DNA of 10,249 nt from Gammaproteobacteria bacterium (GTDB lineage Bacteria; Pseudomonadota; Gammaproteobacteria; SZUA-21), in NCBI GenBank assembly GCA_027021095.1, contig JALUUZ010000298.1, positions 1-10,249 on the forward strand, given 5' to 3'. Position 1 is the first letter of the stretch. The number at the start of each line of letters is the position of its first letter. The translations under genes and the position numbers were made by a program. Positions 1 to 6,999 of the stretch are shown piece by piece. A model generated the notes under the pieces. The model ran no database searches, was not told the origin of the DNA, and was given only the letters and a program-made list of their open reading frames with translations.

Positions 1-2586
1 GAGCTCGAAGCGGCGCCCGCCAAAGCCAAGCCGACACCGAAGCGCAAGACCGCGCTGGCCCAGTGCCCCTATTGCGGCGTCGGCTGTGGCACCATCATCC
101 AGGTTGAGAACGGCAAGATCGTCTCGATGCGCCCCGACAAGGATCATCCGACCAACTACGGCCTGCAGTGCATCAAGGGCTTGACAGCGGCGGAACCTAT
201 CTATGTCGACCGCATGGAGGGTGATTCCTACGTACGCAAGGATGTCTGGGAGGAGTGGAACAAACCCAATCATGGTGATATCGAGTATGTCAGTAAGACC
301 AAGGGGGCGTTCGATGACAAGCATTTTGTCCGCGTGCCGTATGAAAAGGCCTCAGAAATGGTCGCGAAAAAAATCGCGCATTTTGCAAAAAAATACACCG
401 GCAACTCGATCGGGCTTTATGGATCGGGCCAGTTGACCATGGAGGGACAGTACCTGGAAAACCTGTTTATGAAAGGAGTGCTTGGCTCCAATACGATCGA
501 GGCCAATGCGCGTATGTGCATGACCTCGGCTGTGACCGGCTACTTTGCCACGCTGGGTTCAGATACGCCACCCCTGGCCTACGAGGATATAGAGCTGTCG
601 GATATGATCATGCATTTCGGGCACAATGCGCGCGAGTCACACCCGATCATTTTCTGGCGCGCGGCAGACCACAAGAAAAAGAAAGACATCGCGACCGTCG
701 TGGTCGATCCGCGTTACACGGGAACCAGTAAGGGGTATGCCGACATCAATCCCAAGAATCATGTGCATGTACCGGTGTTGAACGGCGATATCAGTTTCCT
801 GAATGCACTTGCGCATGTAATTTTGAAAGAGCACAAGGATATCGTCGACTGGGACTTTCTGAAACAACATGCGGTCGGTTGGAAGGAGTACACCGAAGGG
901 GTGCTGGCAAGATACAGTCCGGAGCAGGTACAGGACCGTATGGGCAACAAGGAAGTGACACCGGCCTTGATACGCCGGGTCGCGAAAATGTTTGCAGACG
1001 CAACCCGTAAACGGGTCGCGCGTGGTAAAGGCGGGCACGGGGGCGTGATCATTATGTGGGGTATTGGCTACAACCAGCACATTCATGGCCAGCACAATGT
1101 GATCGCGATTATCAACCTGCTGACGCTGACAGGTAACCTGGCCAAGCCGGGCTGCGGGCCTTTTTCGATGACCGGCCAGCCGAACGCGATGGGAGAGCGG
1201 TTTACCGGTGGCCTGACCGGGCGTCTGCCGTTCAATGAACCGTTGAAAAATGCCAAGCATCGCAAGAAGATAGCCGACGCCTGGGGTGTGCCGGAAAAAA
1301 ACCTGGTGACTGCGATGAACTCAAAGAACCCGGGTTACGCCGTTGGCATGATGGAGCGCGCATTGAAAGGCGAAGTCAAGGCAATGTTTTTCGTCTATGC
1401 GACACACATCGATCTGCCAGACCAGGACAACCTGATCAGGCCGGCGATTTCCAAGACCTTCAACGTGGTACAGGAGATTTACCGTCATGCGCCAAACAAT
1501 CTTTATGCGGATGTGATTTTCCCTGCGGCGACCTGGGGCGAGGTGCAAGGTGTTTACATCAGTTCCGAACGCAGGATCAATATCTGTGATAAAGCCGCTG
1601 AGCCGCCAAAGGGCTGCCGTCCGGATCTGGACATGGTGATCGATAAAGGCAAGGAGATCGCAGCGTTACTGGGAATGAATGCGGACAAGATCTTCCCATG
1701 GAAGCGCGGTGAGGATGGTTTCTATGATGCCGAGGAAATATTCCGCGATGTGATTCGTGCCAGTAAGGATACCGATACTGACCTGACCGGGATCCTCGAA
1801 GTCGAGAAAAAAGACAAGCTCAGCCCGTATGCCCAGCTGCGCAAGCTGCGCGGTATTCAGTGGCCGGCACCGACTTACGCGATCGCCAAGAAAGGAGGCG
1901 CGACGCGGCGTTATATGTCACAGGAAGGCACCTGGAAAAACAGGCCCTACGGGTATTTCCGGACCAAGGACGGCAAGGTGCATATGAAGCTGACCGAGCA
2001 GGATTATTCCAAGCGTAAAGAGATTACTGACAAGTTGATGGAGTACGGTTTTGTCCATGGCAAATACACGATCGACGATATTCCGCTGCTCAAACAGGCG
2101 CGTGACATGGCCTTGACCCCGGATCTGCCTGATGCAGAGCACCGCAACAAGCCCTGGGACAAGGTGCCGCAGGATAAATATCCTTACTGGCTTGGCCTGG
2201 GCGTCGTGTACGAGCATTTCCATACAGCGAAATCGAACCGCAGTGCGACCACGCGTCGGCTGGTGCCGGAGATGTATGTCGAGATCCACAAGGAAGATGC
2301 CAAGGCACTGGGTATCAAGGACGGCGAGAAGGTGCGGCTGGTGACCCGGCGCGGCTCCTTCGAAGCGCGGGCCCAGGTCGGGACCAAGAGCCTGGTCAGG
2401 CCGGCGCGTAACAGCGTGCCACGTGGCTATATGTTCAGCCCATGGAATCTTTCCGTTGCCGACAGCGCCGATCCGGAGAAAAACAAGTGGCTGGTCAACT
2501 CGACCTCGAGCCGGGTCTGGGATATCGTGTCGGGGCAGGTGGATTTCAAAAAGCTTGCCTGCCGGATTGAAAAGATAAAGGCCTAA
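1..2586 (+). CDS. napA: NapA/Nas-type molybdopterin nitrate reductase catalytic subunit, 5' truncated
   Basis: The frame is open from base 1, so the true start (and any Tat signal) lies upstream; 861 residues are visible. After an Ala/Lys/Pro-rich linker there is an N-terminal [4Fe-4S] motif, Cys22-x2-Cys25-x3-Cys29-x27-Cys57, followed by Lys59, the usual cluster-to-pterin relay position. The motif NARMCM places the predicted Mo-ligating Cys at residue 173, next to a Met as in NapA. Further NapA/Nas landmarks are GQPNAMG (about 392-398), a TRRLVPEMY segment before the C-terminal beta-barrel domain, and a DFKK(L)ACRIEK ending closely like the NapA C-terminus. Known family role: reduction of nitrate to nitrite at Mo-bisPGD, periplasmic in Nap and cytoplasmic in Nas. 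The neighbouring napG/napH/napF-like genes favour a periplasmic respiratory enzyme. Oddities: the CPYCGVGCG and GQPNAMG motifs are more Nas-like, the stretch after GQP is shorter than in classical NapA, and the tail before DFKK is longer. Substrate other than nitrate is possible. The family call is firm; the gene symbol is less so. Confidence 0.82.
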   Translation, partial: ELEAAPAKAKPTPKRKTALAQCPYCGVGCGTIIQVENGKIVSMRPDKDHPTNYGLQCIKGLTAAEPIYVDRMEGDSYVRKDVWEEWNKPNHGDIEYVSKTKGAFDDKHFVRVPYEKASEMVAKKIAHFAKKYTGNSIGLYGSGQLTMEGQYLENLFMKGVLGSNTIEANARMCMTSAVTGYFATLGSDTPPLAYEDIELSDMIMHFGHNARESHPIIFWRAADHKKKKDIATVVVDPRYTGTSKGYADINPKNHVHVPVLNGDISFLNALAHVILKEHKDIVDWDFLKQHAVGWKEYTEGVLARYSPEQVQDRMGNKEVTPALIRRVAKMFADATRKRVARGKGGHGGVIIMWGIGYNQHIHGQHNVIAIINLLTLTGNLAKPGCGPFSMTGQPNAMGERFTGGLTGRLPFNEPLKNAKHRKKIADAWGVPEKNLVTAMNSKNPGYAVGMMERALKGEVKAMFFVYATHIDLPDQDNLIRPAISKTFNVVQEIYRHAPNNLYADVIFPAATWGEVQGVYISSERRINICDKAAEPPKGCRPDLDMVIDKGKEIAALLGMNADKIFPWKRGEDGFYDAEEIFRDVIRASKDTDTDLTGILEVEKKDKLSPYAQLRKLRGIQWPAPTYAIAKKGGATRRYMSQEGTWKNRPYGYFRTKDGKVHMKLTEQDYSKRKEITDKLMEYGFVHGKYTIDDIPLLKQARDMALTPDLPDAEHRNKPWDKVPQDKYPYWLGLGVVYEHFHTAKSNRSATTRRLVPEMYVEIHKEDAKALGIKDGEKVRLVTRRGSFEARAQVGTKSLVRPARNSVPRGYMFSPWNLSVADSADPEKNKWLVNSTSSRVWDIVSGQVDFKKLACRIEKIKA

Positions 2587-2600
2587 GGAGGAACCGCCCG

Positions 2601-3179
2601 ATGCAACGCCGACGAATTCTCAAGCTGATTGCCGGCGTTGCCGTGTCCGTGCTGAGCGGCGGGGTTGCGCGTGCTGCCAGGGTGGTCGCGAATTTTCGTT
2701 TCGTCAGGCCGCCCGGGGCGCTGCCCGAGCATGAATTTACCAGTGCCTGCATCGGCTGTGGTTTGTGTGCGCAGGTCTGTCCGAACCGGGCGATCAATTA
2801 TTTTTCACCCGGTGCGGGCAAGAAAGCGAATACACCATATATCGTGCCACGTACCAAGGCCTGTATTCTGTGTATGAAGTGTGGCGCAGCCTGCCCGACC
2901 GGTGCGCTGAAAAAAATCACCCGCAATGCAGAGTCGATCGTGCAGAATGTCAAGATGGGGCATGCCCGGGTGGACAAGACCCTTTGTCTGTCGTACCAGG
3001 GCAAAACCTGTGGAGTCTGTTACCGGGCCTGTCCGTTGCAGGATCGTGCACTGAAAGTCGGTATGCTGGAACAGCCGGAAGTGCTGGGGGAATGCGTGGG
3101 CTGTGGGATCTGCGAACGCAGCTGTATCCAGATTCCCCAGGCGATCAAAGTGATTCCAACACATCTTGCTACCGCCTGA
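2601..3179 (+). CDS. napG: Tat-exported 4x[4Fe-4S] ferredoxin, NapG/MauM type (copy 1)
   Basis: This 192-residue protein starts with MQRRRILKLIAG, a twin-arginine motif, then a hydrophobic stretch and an ARA-type cleavage site near residue 25. It should therefore be folded in the cytoplasm and exported. Four cysteine clusters are visible: Cys50/53/56/60, Cys88/91/94/98, Cys129/137/140/144 (the irregular third cluster typical of NapG/NapF) and Cys165/168/171/175. In Nap systems NapG is a periplasmic electron carrier that works with the membrane protein NapH to pass quinol electrons towards the reductase. It is a little shorter than E. coli NapG (about 231 residues). The start is set by a strong AAGGAGGAA Shine-Dalgarno at 2585-2593, which overlaps the stop of the upstream reductase gene, so the two are probably co-translated. 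A second NapG-type gene lies at 5784-6404; which one is the functional NapG equivalent is not resolved. Confidence 0.85.
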   Translation: MQRRRILKLIAGVAVSVLSGGVARAARVVANFRFVRPPGALPEHEFTSACIGCGLCAQVCPNRAINYFSPGAGKKANTPYIVPRTKACILCMKCGAACPTGALKKITRNAESIVQNVKMGHARVDKTLCLSYQGKTCGVCYRACPLQDRALKVGMLEQPEVLGECVGCGICERSCIQIPQAIKVIPTHLATA

Positions 3180-3190
3180 GTCAAGGTATA

Positions 3191-3197
3191 GAGGGGG
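3191..3197 (+). promoter_or_regulatory. Strong Shine-Dalgarno that points to an ATC start at 3205
   Basis: GAGGGGG lies 7 nt before the ATC codon at 3205-3207. No ATG, GTG or TTG falls at the right distance in the cytochrome frame. The in-frame TTG at 3166 has no ribosome-binding site and lies inside the preceding gene, and the in-frame GTG at 3226 is about 28 nt away. The site decides the start chosen for the cytochrome c gene. Confidence 0.6.
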
Positions 3198-3204
3198 AAG
3201 AAGT

Positions 3205-4278
3205 ATCAAACCGAAAATTTCTTTTGTGCGCTATGGAGCGGGGCTGTTATTTTTGTTGCTGGCCATGACAGGTTTTTCTGCTGAAAAGGGTAAGCTTCTG
3301 TACCAGCGTCACTGCGCGGCATGCCACGGCGACAGGGGTGCCGGAGGGGTCGGTGTGCCGTTGGCGTTGGAGAGTTTCCAGTCGTCGATCACCGACCGGT
3401 ACCTGTTCAATACGATTCGTTACGGGCGTCCGGGGCGGGTGATGCCGGCGTTCAAGCGGATGACCGATGAGCAGATCAACGCAATTGTCCGCTATGTCCG
3501 TTCGTTTACTCCGCATAGGAAACTGGTCTTGTCTTCCGCGCCGGTCAGGGGAAATGCCGGTGCGGGGAAACAGTTGTACCGAAAACACTGTGCCGCCTGC
3601 CATGGGCTCGATGGGGAAGGCGGGAAAGGCACTGGCGTGACTTTTTCACGGCCGCGCGATTTACCGATCATTGCCCCGGCGCTGGCCAACAGCGGGTTTC
3701 TGCGGGCCACCACCGACCAGATGATCAAGACTACGCTGATGCGTGGACGTCAGGGCACGCCGATGCAATCGTTTCTGAAAAAGGGCCTGTCTGAGCAGCA
3801 GATCAACGATATCGTTGCCTACGTCCGCAGTTTCGAAAAAGCAGTCAAGCGTAAGGCTGCCGAAAAACGCGTGCACCTGGCCAAGGGACATAGGCAGCCG
3901 ATCATCAAGGTCAAGTCCGGTTACGACATGGCGACCACCATCTCAAACCTGCAGAAAGCGATTGCGGCAAGTAATTACAAGCTGATCCGGACGCAGCCGC
4001 TGGAACAGGGTCTGGTGCAGAAAGGCAGGGAGAACCGCCGCCAGACGATTCTGTATTTCTGTAACTTCAACCAGTTGAATACCGCGCTGGCGATCGATCC
4101 GCGGGTCGGCCTGTTTCTGCCGTGCAGGTTGACGGTGGTGGAAACCGGCAAGGGGGTCTACATCTATGCGATCAATCCTTCGCGGTTGGCCGAATTGTAC
4201 AACAACGACCGTTTGAGCCGTATCTGTGGGGCGATGCGCGATACTTATCTGTCGATTATCGAGGAAGCAACTTTATGA
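3205..4278 (+). CDS. Two-haem cytochrome c with C-terminal DUF302 domain, exported
   Basis: From the ATC at 3205 the protein has 357 residues. The N-terminus (I/M)KPKISFVRYGAGLLFLLLA is a clean Sec signal peptide ending near residue 26. Two class I cytochrome c domains follow, each with a CAACH haem site (about 37-41 and 129-133) and a downstream axial Met (VMPAF near 80, TPMQSF near 187). A Lys/Arg-rich linker leads to a DUF302 domain at about 237-352, recognised by its FCNFNQLNTALAIDPRVG...LPC..VVE...INPSRL pattern. That domain carries three extra cysteines (about 286, 307, 341) that its neighbour lacks. Periplasmic electron transfer is well supported; the DUF302 role is unknown. The position between napG- and napH-type genes suggests it replaces NapB as electron donor to the reductase (inference). 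The start is uncertain: TTG 3166 (14 nt into the previous gene) or GTG 3226 are alternatives, but only ATC 3205 has a proper ribosome-binding site. Confidence 0.85.
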   Translation: MKPKISFVRYGAGLLFLLLAMTGFSAEKGKLLYQRHCAACHGDRGAGGVGVPLALESFQSSITDRYLFNTIRYGRPGRVMPAFKRMTDEQINAIVRYVRSFTPHRKLVLSSAPVRGNAGAGKQLYRKHCAACHGLDGEGGKGTGVTFSRPRDLPIIAPALANSGFLRATTDQMIKTTLMRGRQGTPMQSFLKKGLSEQQINDIVAYVRSFEKAVKRKAAEKRVHLAKGHRQPIIKVKSGYDMATTISNLQKAIAASNYKLIRTQPLEQGLVQKGRENRRQTILYFCNFNQLNTALAIDPRVGLFLPCRLTVVETGKGVYIYAINPSRLAELYNNDRLSRICGAMRDTYLSIIEEATL

Positions 4279-4745
4279 GCGGGATTTATCAGGACATGGT
4301 GCGGGCACTGGCAGGGCTGCTGCTTGTCTCGCTGGTGTGGCCCGGTATGGCGCAGGATTTGTTGATGGCGCGCTCGAAACAGTCTTTCCCGGAAGCCATG
4401 TCGGCGCTGCAGAATGCGATCATCAAGCGGGGTTACCGTATTTCGCGTATCCAGCGTGTCGATGTGGGGCTGACCAAGGCGAAATACAAGACAGACAAGT
4501 ACCGTGTGGTCTTCTTTGGCAAGGCTGATGAGGTCAAAGAGATTGCCCGCCGTCACCCGGACTTTATCCCCTATCTGCCGCTGAAAATGTCGATTTTTGC
4601 TGAAGGGGAGCAGACCTTGGTGGTGGCCATGAACCCCGAAAAATGGACCGAGTTCTACGCCAGTCCCTGGCTGGCCGCTTATTTCAAACGCTGGACCCGG
4701 GACTACCATTTGATCCTGCGGGAACTGACTGACGAGAAGCCATGA
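4275..4745 (+). CDS. Exported stand-alone DUF302 protein
   Basis: This 156-residue protein begins at an ATG that overlaps the stop of the cytochrome gene by 4 bp (ATGA), implying translational coupling. The first 26 residues form a Sec signal peptide (hydrophobic ALAGLLLVSLVW, cleavage after GMA). The rest is a single DUF302 domain: an N-terminal helix (FPEAMSALQNAIIKRGY), a central YRVVFFGKADEVKEIARRHP strand-helix, LPLKMSIF and VVAMNPEKW. It matches the C-terminal domain of the upstream cytochrome segment by segment, so the two probably arose by duplication, but it has no haem motif and no cysteine at all. The in-frame open region extends further upstream, but that part overlaps the cytochrome gene and lacks a signal peptide at its start. 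DUF302 has no established biochemical activity; a periplasmic binding or assembly role in the redox complex is a guess. Confidence 0.8.
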   Translation: MSGIYQDMVRALAGLLLVSLVWPGMAQDLLMARSKQSFPEAMSALQNAIIKRGYRISRIQRVDVGLTKAKYKTDKYRVVFFGKADEVKEIARRHPDFIPYLPLKMSIFAEGEQTLVVAMNPEKWTEFYASPWLAAYFKRWTRDYHLILRELTDEKP

Positions 4746-4746
4746 G

Positions 4747-5784
4747 ATGACTGTGATACCACTGCAGAAAAAACTGAATTACCTGCGTTGGGTAGCGCTG
4801 GCTACAGTGTTTTCGATGCTGTTGTTGATTCCGTTTTTGTATCTCTACCAGACCTTTGTCGCCGCACATGCGTATGACTATCTCAGCAGCTATGAAAAGC
4901 TGGTCTATAAATTTGGTGAGTTTGTCAGCAGTCCGTTTACCAGTGACCCCAAGGAGGCGCTTGATGCGCTGAAGGGCACCACGTGGATAGGGCGTCTGTT
5001 CGGCCTGGACCTGGCCGACCCGTTGGCAGCGGTCGCCAACACGGCGGCCAGCAAGAGATTCTACTGGCCGTTGTGGACGATGGCGTTGATCCCGATAGGG
5101 TTGACTTTGGTGTTTGGACGTTTTTTTTGTGGCTGGCTCTGTCCGGCGACCTTTATTTACGAATTGAACGACAACATGGGCGCTTGGTTGCGCAAGCTGG
5201 GTGTGCCTGTGAGCCGGCGGCGCTTGAACCGGTCAATGAAATACTTCGTGCTGGCTGTCGGTATCGCCTGGTCGGTGCTGATGGGTGTGACAGTATTCAG
5301 CTGGATCTATCCGCCGTTGTTGATCGGGCGCGAACTGAACTATGCGATCACATTGGGTGGTTTTGGCGCCGGGATGGTGTTTTTCGTATTGACACTGTTG
5401 TTCGATCTGCTGGTCGCCAGGCGGGGTTTTTGCCGTTACCTCTGTCCCGGTGGCGCGCTGTATTCGCTGCTTGGGCACTTTCGCCTGCTGCGGGTTCAAC
5501 GTAAGGCCGAGATCTGTAATGACTGTGCAAAGTGCAACGCGGTTTGTCAGTTCGGCCTGAGCCCGTTGACGGACCGTTTCACCCAGGAATGCAACAACTG
5601 TACGGCCTGTATCCAGGTGTGTCCGACCGATGCGTTGTCTTTCGCGTTGCGGATACAGGATCAGCCGTACCAGGGACCAGGGCATCTTGGCCGGCACTAT
5701 GCCCGGCACAGGCACGACGGCGAGGTGCCAGAAGACGGCAAGACGGCGCAGTTGGCTGCTAGCACAGGTTCAGGGCGGATCTAA
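4747..5784 (+). CDS. napH: NapH-type membrane polyferredoxin (quinol dehydrogenase subunit)
   Basis: The 345-residue protein has a first TM segment at about 14-36, a long periplasmic loop (about 40-105), then TM segments at about 108-125, 166-188 and 203-224. Two CxxxCP motifs follow TM segments: CGWLCP (128-133) and CRYLCP (229-234). The C-terminal cytoplasmic part has two [4Fe-4S] clusters, Cys257/260/263/267 and Cys282/285/288/292. This order is that of NapH, which with NapG moves electrons from menaquinol or ubiquinol towards the periplasmic reductase. It is longer than E. coli NapH (287 residues), with a larger N-terminal loop and a hydrophilic Arg/His/Gly-rich tail after residue 305. 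The ATG lies 1 nt after the stop of the DUF302 gene and the stop overlaps the next gene by 1 bp, so coupling is likely. A T8 run (5121-5128) sits in the codons just before the first Cys motif; the frame is intact. It could also be called a generic 4Fe-4S membrane protein. Confidence 0.83.
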   Translation: MTVIPLQKKLNYLRWVALATVFSMLLLIPFLYLYQTFVAAHAYDYLSSYEKLVYKFGEFVSSPFTSDPKEALDALKGTTWIGRLFGLDLADPLAAVANTAASKRFYWPLWTMALIPIGLTLVFGRFFCGWLCPATFIYELNDNMGAWLRKLGVPVSRRRLNRSMKYFVLAVGIAWSVLMGVTVFSWIYPPLLIGRELNYAITLGGFGAGMVFFVLTLLFDLLVARRGFCRYLCPGGALYSLLGHFRLLRVQRKAEICNDCAKCNAVCQFGLSPLTDRFTQECNNCTACIQVCPTDALSFALRIQDQPYQGPGHLGRHYARHRHDGEVPEDGKTAQLAASTGSGRI

Positions 5785-6404
5785 TGGAGCGCCGGGCGTG
5801 GCTGAGACAGATGCTCGGCTATGCCGTCTTGGCGGCGCTGAGTTCGCTGCCTTTTGGCATCGGACGGCTACTGGTTACCTCGAGGCAGGAGCAGCGGCAT
5901 GCACAGAAACTGCGGCTGCCTGGTGCGCCGAAGGACAAAAGGAAGTTTGCCGCAGCCTGTATCGGTTGTGGGTTGTGTGCCCAGGTATGTCCGCCAAAGG
6001 CAATCGTGTTTTCGAAGTCAGACGACGGAGCCTGGCAGCAGCTGCCCTACATCGACCCGCAGCAAACAGGATGTATACTGTGTGGCAAGTGTATGGAGGT
6101 CTGTCCGACCGAGGCATTGACTGTCACGCCGCTGCGTAAGATTGATATGGGCCGGGCCAAGATCACACGCAATGTCTGTTATCCGTGGGTCGACCGCGGT
6201 ATCTGTGGTGCCTGTGTCAGCATTTGTCCGCTGGGAGACAGTGCGATCGGATTTAAACAGGGTAATATCTATCGGCCCTATGTCAAGGCTGGATGTGTCG
6301 GCTGTGGGTTGTGTGTCGAAGTCTGTCCGCATCCCTACAAGCCGATCAGGATTATTGAACGTGAGGTGACAGGTGTCAAAAATGGTGCTACGAATGCGGG
6401 TTAG
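5784..6404 (+). CDS. 4x[4Fe-4S] ferredoxin, NapG/MauM type (copy 2)
   Basis: This 206-residue protein is a paralogue of the one at 2601-3179, with the shared AACIGCGLCAQVCP-like first cluster. The clusters are Cys59/62/65/69, Cys97/100/103/107, Cys132/141/144/148 and Cys171/174/177/181. The N-terminus reads MERRAWLRQMLG with a hydrophobic stretch to about residue 30. This is a Tat-like double arginine without an obvious AxA cleavage site, so it may stay membrane-anchored through an uncleaved signal. It directly follows napH with a 1-bp stop/start overlap (TAATG), the napH-napG adjacency seen in canonical nap clusters in the opposite order. On that ground it is the better partner for NapH, while copy 1 may serve the reductase or cytochrome side (inference). 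No residue of the four clusters is missing. Confidence 0.82.
   Translation: MERRAWLRQMLGYAVLAALSSLPFGIGRLLVTSRQEQRHAQKLRLPGAPKDKRKFAAACIGCGLCAQVCPPKAIVFSKSDDGAWQQLPYIDPQQTGCILCGKCMEVCPTEALTVTPLRKIDMGRAKITRNVCYPWVDRGICGACVSICPLGDSAIGFKQGNIYRPYVKAGCVGCGLCVEVCPHPYKPIRIIEREVTGVKNGATNAG
6363..6368 (+). promoter_or_regulatory. Shine-Dalgarno supporting a GTG start at 6373
   Basis: GAGGTG lies 4 nt before the GTG at 6373, inside the end of the preceding ferredoxin gene. It is about 13 nt from the alternative in-frame ATG at 6382, which is too far for good use. It favours the GTG start and a 32-bp overlap between the genes. Confidence 0.55.
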
Positions 6405-6981
6405 TGTGATAGTCGTATTGCTGTTCGTTGGCTGGGTGCAGTCTGTGTATGCGCACCATGTGCTTGGGCGTCCGTCATACAGTCTGAGCGAAGGCTCCAA
6501 TACACCACCTAGCATGCAGGTGGAAACGCAGATCGGAAAGTACTTTGTGACCTACATGGTTTTTCCGGCCTTTCCCAAGCCAAACGAACAGGGACGTGTG
6601 AATCTCTATATAAAGCGTATCAAGGATGGCAAGACTTTTCAGGGCCAGGTTAGTTTTACGGTCATGGATGACTCCTGGTTTTCGTCGAACGAAGAACTGC
6701 TTGGGGTGCAGAATCCGGACGACAATGTGTTCCGGCAGGGTTTTTTATTTAAAAAAGCCGGGCATTACCTTATCCGCGCACAATTTTCCGCGGACAAGGA
6801 ACCGTATATTATCGATTTTCCACTACGTATCGGTTCCCCGTTTCCGGTAGGCCCGGTCGGTTTGACGGTCGGAGTGATTTTTTTTATGTTGGTGGCCGTG
6901 AACGTCATGTTGCGTAAGCGCATCAGGACGCTGAAGACCAAGCGCCACCGGGACGAGGCCGCCGGGATGGCCGAGGGCTGA
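6373..6981 (+). CDS. Signal-peptide, one-TM protein with periplasmic beta-rich domain, function unknown
   Basis: From the GTG the protein has 202 residues. A Sec signal peptide (about 1-27, VIVVLLFVGWV core) ends at VYA, so the mature protein would begin His-His-Val-Leu-Gly. Residues about 48-155 are beta-rich, with alternating hydrophobic strands (FVTYMVFP, RVNLYIKRI, GQVSFTVMD, HYLIRAQF, IIDFPLRI) that suggest an immunoglobulin-like or YtkA/CopC-like sandwich. A single TM helix at about 160-180 is followed by a short basic cytoplasmic tail. I do not recognise a named family. The gene overlaps the previous one by 32 bp and is 18 nt before the large polyferredoxin. FixG/CcoG polyferredoxins carry an Ig-like C-terminal domain, so a separate Ig-like partner for the next protein is possible (inference). 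A mature N-terminal His could bind copper, as in CopC-like proteins, but this is unproven. Confidence 0.72.
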   Translation: MSKMVLRMRVSVIVVLLFVGWVQSVYAHHVLGRPSYSLSEGSNTPPSMQVETQIGKYFVTYMVFPAFPKPNEQGRVNLYIKRIKDGKTFQGQVSFTVMDDSWFSSNEELLGVQNPDDNVFRQGFLFKKAGHYLIRAQFSADKEPYIIDFPLRIGSPFPVGPVGLTVGVIFFMLVAVNVMLRKRIRTLKTKRHRDEAAGMAEG

Positions 6982-6999
6982 GCCGAAAGAGGTGCTGAA

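Noticed and set aside
637..1260. 207-codon antisense open frame opposite the reductase gene
   Set aside because: It is a shadow of the well-supported + strand gene; no recognisable domain, signal or ribosome-binding context.
4122..4274. Upstream extension of the stand-alone DUF302 gene frame
   Set aside because: It lies wholly inside the cytochrome gene, and only the ATG at 4275 gives a signal peptide and the usual ATGA coupling.
5121..5128. T8 run within the NapH-type gene, possible slippage site (a second T8 run is at 6878-6885, and A7 runs are at 367-373 and 387-393)
   Set aside because: All frames are intact and the encoded Phe/Lys residues fit the protein families; nothing shows programmed frameshifting.
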